Below the pieces are notes generated by a model. The model worked only from the letters and a program-made list of their open reading frames with translations. It made no database searches and had not been told where the DNA came from. Of a stretch of DNA of 27,672 nt, positions 22,601-26,577 are shown in pieces. Position numbers and translations under genes: made by a program. The first letter of the stretch is position 1. Every line of letters begins with the position of its first letter. Source of the stretch: Elysia marginata. Lineage: Eukaryota; Mollusca; Gastropoda; Plakobranchidae. Where the stretch lies: positions 3,211 to 30,882 of the forward strand of contig BMAT01006874.1 of NCBI GenBank assembly GCA_019649035.1, read 5' to 3'.

Positions 22601-25600
22601 CGCAAGGTCGGCTTTAGCAACGGATGAAGACACAAGCCCTACCACTAACCCCTGCTCTAGCAACATTACCGCTCGGGCCTTGCTTGACAAAAGCAAGAAA
22701 AAGACAAACGCAGGGGAACCCAGACGGTCACATAAGATCACTTCTGTATGGACGAGTATCAAAAACATTTTTGCACGCTCGCTCTCCAGAGTGCCAGGGT
22801 GGATGCACGGTCCGCGGGTGTGCACGCAAAAACAGTCCAAACCGGAATTCAGTTGTGCCGGCCAGACCTCAGTGGCGGAGGCTTGCGCAACACTGAGTGA
22901 TGCCTCCCTCCTACAACCAAGCTTATCCAGTCAGCCGAGGATAGATGTAGGCCAAGTTCAAGGTCAAAAGACCGCATCTGATATTACACTTAACGACCAC
23001 TTTGTTCCCCACGACCATAACCGCAGTGCTCTGCCAAACGCTGAAGCCTCAGGGAAAAAGCAAAGTCCTATTAGCACAAACATTGATACCGGTGAGGAGG
23101 ACATTGCGCTGAAGCGTTCTGCTAAGGAGTCTGGCAAGTCTGAAACAGATCTTGACTTGATTCAATTGGCATCCAGACAAAGCACCAAAGCCTCTACCAA
23201 GACAGACTCGGATGTGGAGGCATTAAAATCACTCAAATTACCCAAGGATACTGACGCAGACATAGATGCAGGCAAATCGGCGCGGAAAACTATCCACGTC
23301 AGCCAGGTGAGTGATGATAATGCAAAAATCAAGTGAACAGTATTGATATTGTAGGTAAAACTAGTAAAGAACAGTGATAAGGAAGATAAAACATGTAAAA
23401 ACGATAATAAGGGAGATAAAGCAAGTAAACAGCGATGACAAGGGGGATAAAGCAAGTGGAATGTGGTGATAATGTTGCTAAAACAAGTAAACTTTGGTGG
23501 TTATGTGGGTAAAACAAGTAGACATGGGTGTTACTGTAGACAAAAGAAGTGAACCATAATCATATTTTAGGAGAAAGATAATTATTAATGTTACTGTGGT
23601 TGAACGAAGTGGACAGGAATGTTCATAAAGGTGAAAAAAAGTAAACGGTGATGGTACTGTGGATGAACAGGTGAACAGGAATGATTCTATAGTAAACAGG
23701 GTTTGAACTGTTGGTACATCAAGTCAACATTAGTGTTTGTATAGGTACATCAGTGAAAAGTGGTGATGCTTTAGATGACAAAATAGACAATCATAAAGCT
23801 GTGTGTGACACAGGTGGACAGGATGATAACATGTGTGACACAAGATTAGACCTGGTTTAACGATAAAACATTACACACCGGACACACCCAGTCACGCAAA
23901 GACACCGAACACATCCAGTCACGCAAAGACACCAAACACATCCAGTCACGCAAAGACACCGAACACATTCAGTCATGCAAAGACACCGAACAAACCCAGT
24001 CACGCAAAGACACCGAACACACCCAGTCATGCAAAGACACCGAACACACCCAGTCACGCAAAGACACCGAACACACCCATTCAATGAGTCATGCAAAGAC
24101 ACCGAACACAATCAGTTACGCAAAGGATGAATTAATGGTTAAAGCAAACAAAAATTTATTCTCACGACATCAAGAGTTAAAACTCTTTTTCTCTTTGCTT
24201 TATTTGATATAATTAGCATAAACCCTGGGGATATAATCATTTAACTGGCATCGTAACTTATAAGAAATGTTTGAGCAAAAATTCTAGTCTCTAGTTTCTT
24301 TGATTGTAAAAATAAGGAATGACCCTGCTTTGGCATGGGGTTCAATTTACATTACTGGAGAATTTCTATAACGCATTAGTAGGAAGGTGGTGAACTAAAT
24401 CCAAAAATTTAAAAGGGAAAAAATAACATATGAACGAGAGATGAGGGAGAGGAAGGGAAAAGAAGAGGGAGAGGAAGAGAGTTATAGTTGGAGAATGAAA
24501 AGAGTGGCAATAAGAGATCCTGGAATGAAAGACAAAAAACAGACAGATTTTGGTGATCAAAAATACAAAAAGCTGAAAACAATTCAGTAAGAAAAAATTA
24601 TGGTGTGATTCAGTACGGAGTTATTTACAGGGAAGTGATTAAAAGCAGTTCGCAAGGTTGGATTACACCTATAAACTGAATTTGTCGATTCAGGTTACAA
24701 AAGATCATCCTGTTTTCCTTACTGTACAATTGCCTTTTGACAAGTTCACTTAGTGAGCAATGCAAGCATCCAGTGTAAATGGTTCGGAAGTCAGATATTA
24801 TTTCTTTTTGAGTAAAATGTTCTTCATAGTTTTTTTTTTCTTTCGTTTTCTCTATTTTTTGGGAACAAAATTTTAATCTTTCTCTACAAAATGTTAATCC
24901 TTTTTAAGCGTTTGACTGCAAAAATTTTATAAAATTTTAAAGATCAACGCATTTGAAGGTGAAAAGTACGACATACGACTCATTTACCCTGTTGTTTCCA
25001 TTTTCCTTGAATCGTCGGCACATTGAGAAGTCTTTTAGTCGCCATTTACGCATATTTTATAGCACAACTGTCGTGCTTTATGAACAGTCTGATGTAACAC
25101 AGAATTTTCATTTTGTGCAATCTTAACTCTTGGTTGGCTGCTTGGTTGTTTGCATTGTTGACGTCCCAGTCAACTTCAAGATTCTATCAGAAACGGCGCT
25201 GGGGACAATTGAAAGTGTGCTGCCACACCGTGGTGTTAGCGCTTGCGTACACCCCACCCAGTCATATTATCCTGACACCAGGCCGACCAGACTAAACACT
25301 AAATCCATATTGCCAAACATTAGGCGGATCAGCGGCTAATACCAATTTTAAAGTCCTTGGTTTGACTCGGCCGGGGATCGAACCACGCACCTCCCGGTCT
25401 CTTAGCGAGTGTCTTACCGCTAGGCCACAGAGCCAGTCTAAACTATTGGAGGGTCTCTGTTGCGTCACTAATCATTGAGCAACCTGGTGGAATATCTTGC
25501 TCCGCCTCTGCTTGCGAAGAAATGTTTTACAACCATTTTTTTTTATTTCAGGAGAAAACTTTGAAAGGTTGTTGTATCTACGGCATTTATCGTTGCTGTG

Positions 25601-26577
25601 ATTTGTTTCTGTCAATTTGGAGCTTGAAGGTAATTTCACTGCTCATATGAGTGTTTCGTTTCTCTTATTTACTTCTAATGACTACAGAACTTCAACTTTT
25701 CCTTTCAAAAATTTTTTTTCAAAAACCTTTAGATGTTTAGAACTGTTTTGAGGTGCACAAGGTATTTAAAATATATCTAAAAAATTGTGACCATAACCCC
25801 GAAAACCCAGCTAAAGTCGCCCAGTCCCATTTTGACCTACAGATAATTTCTCAGTTTTCAATTCCCCAAAAAATCAATTCTTGTTTCGGAAATTAAAAAC
25901 AAACTTTTAAAGATAAGTTCATTATCCCTTTCGCAAATTTTTTCTTGAGTTTTTTTTATTTCCTGTTCAGATATAAGTTCAGAAATTTCTTAAGCTGGGT
26001 TTTTGGGAGCTGGGTTACATTTTTTCGTGTAACTTTGGTCCGCGAGTCAATCAATACAATGAGAGGACAACCTTTACACGATAATGTCTTTACCCTCTTT
26101 GAAAACACGTCTTTTTTTAGACATTTTTCTTGTTATAGATTTTTTTAAGCTCACAACTTACATTACAAAGCATGACTTCATTGCTGTAAACATTTGATAC
26201 ATTGTATATCTAGTTTTAAGCTTTTGTAAAGTCTATGTTTTTGTACGCAAAAATCGAAACTTTCCAACTGATTGTATGTTGTGTTCAACTTTGTAATAAA
26301 ACAGAACAATGAAAGATAATGTGTGCCCAGCCATGCTAATTTGTCTTACTCTGTATTTCTACGATCGGGTAGGTGACATTATAGGACACACAACAGAAAA
26401 AAACAGACTTGCTCCGAGATGAATATGGTTGTCCTAATTTTCATTTAAAGACCACCCTACTCCTCTTGTCGTCTTTCATTCTCAGAGTGACATCACCAAG
26501 ATTTTTCTTATCCTCATCTGCGTGTTAGTGATCATCTTCAGTTCTGGATGGGTGTGTGTCAACACCTACTATTTTAG
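2506..26577 (+). CDS. Polycystin-1 / REJ family membrane protein, partial gene model (19 exons)
   Basis: This entry describes the whole gene; the exons are listed separately. Nineteen exons with GT-AG borders join in one open frame of about 1,508 codons, and every donor phase matches the next acceptor. The domain order is the one known for polycystin-1, PKD1-like and REJ proteins: GAIN-like extracellular segment, GPS module (residues about 316-350 of the partial protein), TM1 (378-399), PLAT (about 425-560), TM2 (614-631), TM3 (654-676), a long cytoplasmic loop, and TM4 (1482-1507). Family members act as large receptor-like subunits that pair with TRPP channels or work in sperm-egg recognition; which role applies here is not visible. 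No start codon, signal peptide or stop lies in the window, so the gene continues on both sides. Domain calls rest on reading motifs by eye, and the exact subfamily (PKD1, PKD1L or REJ) is unresolved. Confidence 0.85.
3081..3293 (+). CDS. E2: extracellular region before the GPS module
   Basis: 71 codons, phase 0/0, acceptor 'atcccag' at 3074-3080 and donor 'gtaagt' at 3294. The peptide starts DVLFEHNSSD and has N-glycosylation sequons NSS and NGT, fitting an extracellular position. The exon is clearly GC-richer than its flanking introns. The methionine upstream at 3069 lies before the acceptor and is not needed. It most likely belongs to the beta-strand-rich GAIN/REJ region, which is too diverged here to assign by eye. 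Confidence 0.8.
3411..3605. repeat. ACT/ACA trinucleotide-rich tract
   Basis: Interrupted (ACT)n with (AAC)n and (ATT)n variants fills most of the intron between E2 and E3 and ends about 50 bp before the E3 acceptor. Confidence 0.9.
3655..3823 (+). CDS. E3: extracellular exon with duplicated splice donor
   Basis: 56 codons plus one base; acceptor 'taaccag', donor 'gtaaga' at 3824, ending in phase 1. It encodes VVMTKELVFNPDPRY onward to FERPQTGD. The last 72 bases and the donor are the first unit of a 78-bp tandem repeat. An equally good donor exists at 3902, so the exon can also end at 3901, adding 26 residues without changing phase. Which donor is used cannot be told from sequence. Confidence 0.8.
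3752..3985 (+). repeat. Three tandem 78-bp copies of the E3 end and donor
   Basis: Units start at about 3752, 3830 and 3908 and contain 'accagaggaaccca', 'gttgtacagtttgagagacc' and 'cagacaggcgacg'. Units 1 and 2 carry an intact donor (g|gtaaga). Unit 3 carries 'gataag' instead, so its donor is destroyed. It also begins just before an in-frame stop (TAG, 3910-3912). Units 2 and 3 are more alike than either is to unit 1 at the 5' side. Confidence 0.9.
4379..4461 (+). CDS. E4: extracellular exon
   Basis: Two bases completing the split codon from E3, then 27 codons; acceptor 'ttggcag', donor 'gtgagt'. It encodes NKKGLDMKMVVVEDQGDVVD and then STCIIFG, an alternating hydrophobic pattern like beta strands. 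Both E3 donors join to it in the same frame. It has no recognisable domain alone. Confidence 0.75.
4919..5092 (+). CDS. E5: extracellular exon with three N-glycosylation sites
   Basis: 58 codons, phase 0/0, acceptor 'ccgtgtag', donor 'gtaggg' (weaker than the others). It includes RYNLTLGIDLDGNYSYSF and FINVTE, giving sequons NLT, NYS and NVT, which supports a lumenal/extracellular position. The beta-rich pattern fits a GAIN-type fold, an inference from position. Confidence 0.8.
5694..5873 (+). CDS. E6: extracellular exon before GPS
   Basis: 60 codons, phase 0/0, acceptor 'gtctgcag', donor 'gtaaat'. It encodes RYMYKYPLSRFLFMIKIP and later a basic stretch FSRTRRYTRN. Its 3' end and donor were copied repeatedly into the following intron. 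It belongs to the segment directly N-terminal to the GPS module. Confidence 0.8.
5858..6170 (+). repeat. Roughly 46-bp minisatellite seeded by the E6 donor junction
   Basis: About seven copies, the first being the real E6 end. The unit reads 'acttacaagcacag' then 'gtatatcatccatgagtagc' then 'atgtcttggaag'. The fourth copy lacks about 10 bp, and the last two are strongly diverged. Most copies keep 'cacag|gtatat', so donor-like sites recur through the array. The unit is not a multiple of three. Confidence 0.85.
6529..6624 (+). CDS. E7: first half of the GPS module
   Basis: 32 codons, phase 0/0, acceptor 'taccacag', donor 'gtgagg'. The peptide contains SDCLYMVNSKWRLGDLC: a Cys, a Trp eight residues later and a Cys six residues after that. 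This is the first half of the GPS pattern (Cys...Trp....Cys) known from polycystin-1 proteins and adhesion GPCRs. E8 supplies the second Cys-x-Cys half across a 2.9-kb intron. Confidence 0.85.
6625..8990. other. Long intron after E7, 5' part
   Basis: No exon, gene or transposon seen. A short CAT/CAG-rich tract lies at about 8590-8640. Open frames here are short, low-GC and without splice support. Phase 0 on both sides means no missing exon is required. Confidence 0.5.
8991..9170 (+). mobile_element. tRNA-derived SINE
   Basis: A tRNA-like head has a box A-like block (about 9008-9018, 'tagatagcgcc') and a box B-like block ('ggtttgattac', 9044-9054) about 36 bp apart, as in an RNA polymerase III promoter. 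An unrelated tail follows with 'acgggtacccagctgcatga'. Both boxes deviate from consensus, so it is an old copy. The 3' limit is uncertain. Confidence 0.7.
9520..9747 (+). CDS. E8: second half of GPS, and TM1
   Basis: 76 codons, phase 0/0, acceptor 'accccag', donor 'gtacgt'. It begins SVPAVNPNIVQCNCTIDA. The Cys-x-Cys completes the GPS cysteine pattern, but the His-Leu-Thr/Ser cleavage tripeptide expected two residues after the last Cys is Ile-Asp-Ala. Next comes a basic juxtamembrane stretch (KLFRKFTTR) and a hydrophobic segment of about 22 residues (LPAFFIALCLIISLYYTYWA), taken as TM1. That is the family arrangement of GPS, TM1, then cytoplasmic PLAT. A second open frame overlapping on the same strand is a shadow. 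Confidence 0.9.
9803..10095. repeat. Degenerate minisatellite of about 32 bp
   Basis: About nine loosely conserved copies of a unit like 'ataggctatgatagttctta' plus 'gctctttatg'. It begins about 55 bp after the E8 donor. Confidence 0.7.
10238..10414 (+). CDS. E9: N-terminal half of the PLAT/LH2 domain
   Basis: 59 codons, phase 0/0, acceptor 'tcttccag', donor 'gtacgt'. The stretch QYLVCISTGTMPGSGTTNRV matches the PLAT signature (Tyr-x-Val-x-x-x-Thr-Gly...Gly-x-Gly-Thr-Thr), followed by a strand and Gly (FLLIGESGSG). PLAT is a beta-sandwich that in polycystin-1 lies in the first cytoplasmic loop and binds lipid or protein partners. It follows TM1 by about 25 residues, as expected. Confidence 0.92.
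10427..10850. repeat. Highly degenerate tandem repeat after E9
   Basis: Recurrent 'ttcgactt' or 'gacttt' motifs, often followed by 'cgataccag'-like words, at intervals near 27-30 bp. It starts just after the E9 donor. The short + frames here are by-products. The period and limits are rough. Confidence 0.45.
11091..11293 (+). CDS. E10: middle of the PLAT domain
   Basis: 67 codons plus two bases, acceptor 'cattcag', donor 'gtaaga', ending in phase 2. It encodes CDLFKDNTIIARDVD and GSEIWFLVSSDLVLGHIVGV, corresponding to the PLAT segment with a Phe/Asp strand and a Leu-Gly turn. Another AG at 11108-11109 would shift out of frame and is not used in this model. It ends at LYP, and the split codon is the Trp of the PLAT 'W-F-L' strand completed by E11. 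Confidence 0.85.
11294..12055. other. Intron between E10 and E11
   Basis: No repeat array, transposon or extra exon recognised. Confidence 0.5.
12056..12278 (+). CDS. E11: C-terminal PLAT strand and linker to TM2
   Basis: One base completing Trp, then 74 codons; acceptor 'cccttcag', donor 'gtaaac'. It begins FLKRVVVYSK, the conserved last PLAT strand after Trp. A basic linker (PHKRKRG) follows, then SVIWHVPGVGVTR, resembling the pre-TM2 'W...P...TR' segment of the family. The ATG at 12030 lies before the acceptor and is not a start. Confidence 0.88.
12279..13133. other. Intron between E11 and E12
   Basis: No gene, repeat array or transposon recognised. A pyrimidine-rich tract precedes the E12 acceptor. 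Confidence 0.5.
13134..13330 (+). CDS. E12: TM2 and TM3
   Basis: 65 codons plus two bases; acceptor 'atttccag', donor 'gtaaga'. It encodes a hydrophobic segment (NSLAVVMAAASLTIEILG, TM2), a short extracellular loop of about 22 residues, and a second hydrophobic segment (TLILSSITFCMSLIIKMLFS, TM3). The frame would stop four bases into the intron, which supports the donor. TM3 finishes in E13. Confidence 0.88.
13751..14029 (-). CDS. Unrecognised 92-codon open frame in intron 12
   Basis: An open minus-strand frame beginning MVMACLGVHIKCFKHCHTFS and ending in ALHMRTVFTVL. It is unusually Cys/His-rich and less low-complexity than the other intronic frames. I do not recognise the family. It could be a fragment of a transposon-encoded protein or chance. 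No promoter or splice evidence was found. Confidence 0.2.
   Translation of the reverse strand: MVMACLGVHIKCFKHCHTFSNLDQFTKSIFKYGFTCKVTIDIFFHKKRVGCIVTAIVALCKRGVYCSETDLGTLFKNCVFDALHMRTVFTVL
14401..14505. repeat. GATA microsatellite (copy 1)
   Basis: Interrupted GATA units next to the 3' (minus-strand sense) end of the Penelope-like remnant. Confidence 0.85.
14533..14577 (-). ncRNA. Hammerhead ribozyme-like motif, partly decayed (copy 1)
   Basis: Read on the minus strand: stem I GCCAT, core CTGATGA, stem II GGGCA with loop GAGC and TGCTC (one G-U pair), core GAAA, a short stem III, then cleavage triplet GTA and the stem I partner ATGGC. Relative to copy 2, the second stem III pair is A-G rather than C-G, so stem III is weakened. 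Hammerhead motifs with very short stem III are known from the terminal repeats of Penelope-like elements. Confidence 0.7.
14579..15126 (-). pseudogene. Penelope-like element GIY-YIG endonuclease remnant (copy 1)
   Basis: The longest piece (15036 down to 14830) starts MCNCRQKKNCTLKGHCLTKN and continues with IVYKATV, ETYVGLTE and FKTRYNQHKSSF. This is the Cys-rich knuckle plus variant GIY-YIG module found C-terminal to the reverse transcriptase in Penelope-like elements. Downstream in other frames are MPEKKTCPLCLEKK and LYVRKE, so frameshifts break the frame. Reverse transcriptase is absent: the element is 5'-truncated at the N run. Confidence 0.8.
15127..15331. other. Assembly gap (205 N)
   Basis: 205 undetermined bases lie exactly between the two copies of the duplicated segment. 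Copy 2 resumes with its first bases straight after the gap. Any open frame crossing it is artificial. The true length may differ. Confidence 1.
15410..15525. repeat. GATA microsatellite (copy 2)
   Basis: Interrupted GATA/GGTA units, the counterpart of the tract in copy 1. Confidence 0.85.
15551..15595 (-). ncRNA. Hammerhead ribozyme motif, complete fold (copy 2)
   Basis: On the minus strand this 45-nt sequence contains every part of a type I hammerhead. Stem I is GCCAT pairing with ATGGC (5 bp). The conserved CTGATGA follows. Stem II is GGGCA/TGCCC with loop GAGC. The conserved GAA comes next. Stem III is ACTT/AAGT with a two-base loop, including the A15.1-U16.1 pair. The cleavage triplet is GTA, with the cut predicted between minus-strand bases at 15556 and 15555. 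It sits just 3' of the endonuclease remnant, where Penelope-like elements carry such ribozymes. Activity is inferred, not shown. Confidence 0.85.
15597..16157 (-). pseudogene. Penelope-like element GIY-YIG endonuclease remnant (copy 2)
   Basis: Minus-strand frames give NHNKKLLQHRNEKALTET running into MCNCRQKENGPLKGHCLTKC, then ETYVGLTE, FKTRYNQHKSSF and, in another frame, CPLCLEEK and SLNVRKEFFF. These are the Cys-rich knuckle, the variant GIY-YIG core and the C-terminal zinc-knuckle-like part of Penelope-like endonucleases. A stop after KLYHP and frame changes make it nonfunctional. The 5' truncation point is a TAG next to GATA sequence at about 16157. Confidence 0.82.
16158..16300. repeat. 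Degenerate GATA/GTAG microsatellite
   Basis: Interrupted GATA and later TAGG units adjoining the truncated 5' end of the Penelope-like remnant. Confidence 0.8.
16376..16442 (+). CDS. E13: end of TM3 and start of the cytoplasmic loop
   Basis: One base completing the Leu codon from E12, then 22 codons; acceptor 'aattgcag', donor 'gtcagt'. It encodes FFRKKVGVIWYNHLEAKD. Phe-Phe closes TM3, and Arg-Lys-Lys is the positive inside flank expected on the cytoplasmic face. Confidence 0.8.
16560..16680. repeat. 25-bp minisatellite
   Basis: Just under five copies of 'agtcaatatggacaaataat' plus 'atagc', lying about 55 bp before the acceptor of E14. Confidence 0.9.
16735..17164 (+). CDS. E14: basic, Ser-rich part of the TM3-TM4 cytoplasmic loop
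   Basis: 143 codons plus one base; acceptor 'acactcag', donor 'gtgaga'. It contains a short hydrophobic/aromatic stretch (PKWLIRRMYFPVRVE), a dense basic block (RRLARLERRRRRK), a mixed-charge region, and a Ser-rich end with two Arg-Arg-x-Ser motifs (RRPS, 17080-17091; RRMS, 17116-17127). It is GC-rich compared with neighbouring introns. Most of it looks disordered. The long minus-strand open frame over it is a shadow. The Arg-Arg-x-Ser motifs suggest kinase regulation, which is inference. Confidence 0.85.
17697..18055. repeat. Roughly 70-bp minisatellite in intron 14
   Basis: About five copies of a unit containing 'catcaagagtctacaa', 'cactccactcaattcg' and 'catctataagcatccacag'. Copies vary in length by small deletions, for example the third lacks about 7 bp. 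The + frame at 17698-17940 is only this repeat translated. Confidence 0.92.
18407..18518 (+). CDS. E15: cytoplasmic loop exon
   Basis: Two bases completing Gly, then 36 codons plus two bases; acceptor 'ttctgcag', donor 'gtacgt'. It encodes SMADSATTFSSYNFKKDKGG and SEETPSPDRTS, hydrophilic and Ser/Thr-rich. Splice signals and phase support it; it has no known domain. Confidence 0.72.
18519..19619. other. Intron 15, first part
   Basis: A short (TTG)n/(ATG)n tract lies at about 18692-18732. Nothing else is recognised. Confidence 0.5.
19620..19778. repeat. (TAG)n trinucleotide microsatellite
   Basis: Pure (GTA)n from about 19624 to 19693, then units interrupted by TTG and ATG. The poly-Val, poly-Leu and poly-Tyr frames across it are repeat translations. 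Confidence 0.97.
19779..20451. other. Intron 15, last part
   Basis: AT-rich; no gene or element recognised. The E16 acceptor tract ends it. Confidence 0.5.
20452..20529 (+). CDS. E16: acidic cytoplasmic loop exon
   Basis: One base completing Asp, then 25 codons plus two bases; acceptor 'aattttcag', donor 'gtaaga'. It encodes TTNTTLDTNVNRDDSDAEEN, an acidic patch with an SDAEE casein-kinase-2-like site. It is short, so the call depends on phase agreement with E15 and E17. Confidence 0.68.
20530..21658. other. Intron 16
   Basis: No exon or transposon recognised. Loosely repeated 'attcactatacgaatg'-like words occur at about 21290-21440, too degenerate to define a unit. Confidence 0.45.
21659..23306 (+). 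CDS. E17: 1.65-kb exon encoding most of the TM3-TM4 loop
   Basis: One base completing Ser, then 549 codons; acceptor 'ctccacag', donor 'gtgagt'. The open frame extends upstream to 21528 but that part lies before the acceptor. The peptide is hydrophilic and Ser/Thr/Asp-rich, with an acidic region (LSTIEEVSQEDAWSTECFSS), a more ordered-looking patch with aromatic and Cys residues (about 22260-22600, from FRHYYFRPIVVKSPKTGQWY to ERYWFFKTPDMP), basic patches, and a Lys/Asp/Ser tail. No transmembrane segment is visible. I recognise no known domain. By position it is cytoplasmic. Length and composition are far from the short TM3-TM4 loop of vertebrate polycystin-1. Minus-strand frames over it are shadows. 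Confidence 0.88.
23307..23850. repeat. Degenerate minisatellite starting at the E17 donor
   Basis: Loose copies of a unit near 30-38 bp with 'gtgataa', 'gataaaacaagtaaac' and 'gatgg' words. The clearest copies are at 23355-23520, and the sequence becomes more diverged further on. It begins at the intron's first bases. Confidence 0.65.
23870..24127. repeat. 27-bp minisatellite
   Basis: About nine copies of 'acaccgaacacacccagtca' plus 'cgcaaag'. The period is a multiple of three, giving a repetitive Cys-rich minus-strand frame that I do not take as a gene. Confidence 0.95.
24414..24500 (+). repeat. Polypurine tract
   Basis: Nearly pure A/G on the + strand with 'gagggagaggaaggg' type repeats; capable in principle of triplex (H-DNA) structure. 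Confidence 0.7.
24501..25136. other. Intron 17, middle part
   Basis: No gene, element or array recognised. Confidence 0.5.
25137..25436 (-). mobile_element. tRNA-derived SINE-like element (minus strand)
   Basis: The minus strand starts 'tggctctgtggcctagcggt', with a box A-like block (25427 down to 25413) and a perfect-looking box B (GGTTCGATCCC, 25384 down to 25374) about 30 bp further. A GC-richer tail follows to about 25137. The T-stem does not pair well and no clean cloverleaf forms, so it is not a working tRNA. The tail boundary is estimated from base composition. Confidence 0.6.
25552..25629 (+). CDS. E18: Cys-rich segment before TM4
   Basis: 26 codons, phase 0/0, acceptor 'ttatttcag', donor 'gtaatt'. 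It encodes EKTLKGCCIYGIYRCCDLFL and SIWSLK. Two Cys-Cys pairs in an aromatic, weakly hydrophobic context directly before TM4 suggest membrane-edge attachment, perhaps by palmitoylation (inference). It corresponds in place to the 'P.WC....' segment preceding TM4 in polycystin-1 proteins. Confidence 0.75.
25630..26485. other. Intron 18
   Basis: AT-rich; no element recognised. The + open frame at 25945-26148 is unsupported by splice signals or composition. Confidence 0.5.
26486..26577 (+). CDS. E19: TM4
   Basis: 30 codons plus two bases, acceptor 'attctcag', donor 'gtaagg'. It encodes SDITKIFLILICVLVIIFSS then GWVCVNTYYF, a clear hydrophobic span. The Ser-Gly-Trp-Val end resembles the TM4 end of polycystin-1 proteins. 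The frame stops just inside the intron, supporting the donor. The next exon must start in phase 2 and lies outside what I could identify. Confidence 0.82.

Noticed and set aside
21596..22840. Minus-strand frames over E17 (159, 98 and 130 codons)
   Set aside because: They are antisense shadows of a long, spliced + strand exon with no independent support.
23857..24111. Minus-strand Cys-rich 9-residue repeat protein
   Set aside because: It follows entirely from the 27-bp minisatellite. There is no signal peptide, promoter or nonrepetitive coding sequence.
5858..24127. CRISPR-like regular repeats
   Set aside because: The arrays are head-to-tail minisatellites without unique spacers, in introns of an animal gene.
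25360..25436. Functional tRNA gene on the minus strand
   Set aside because: Box A and box B are good, but the T-stem pairs poorly and no proper anticodon and acceptor stems form, and a SINE-like tail follows.
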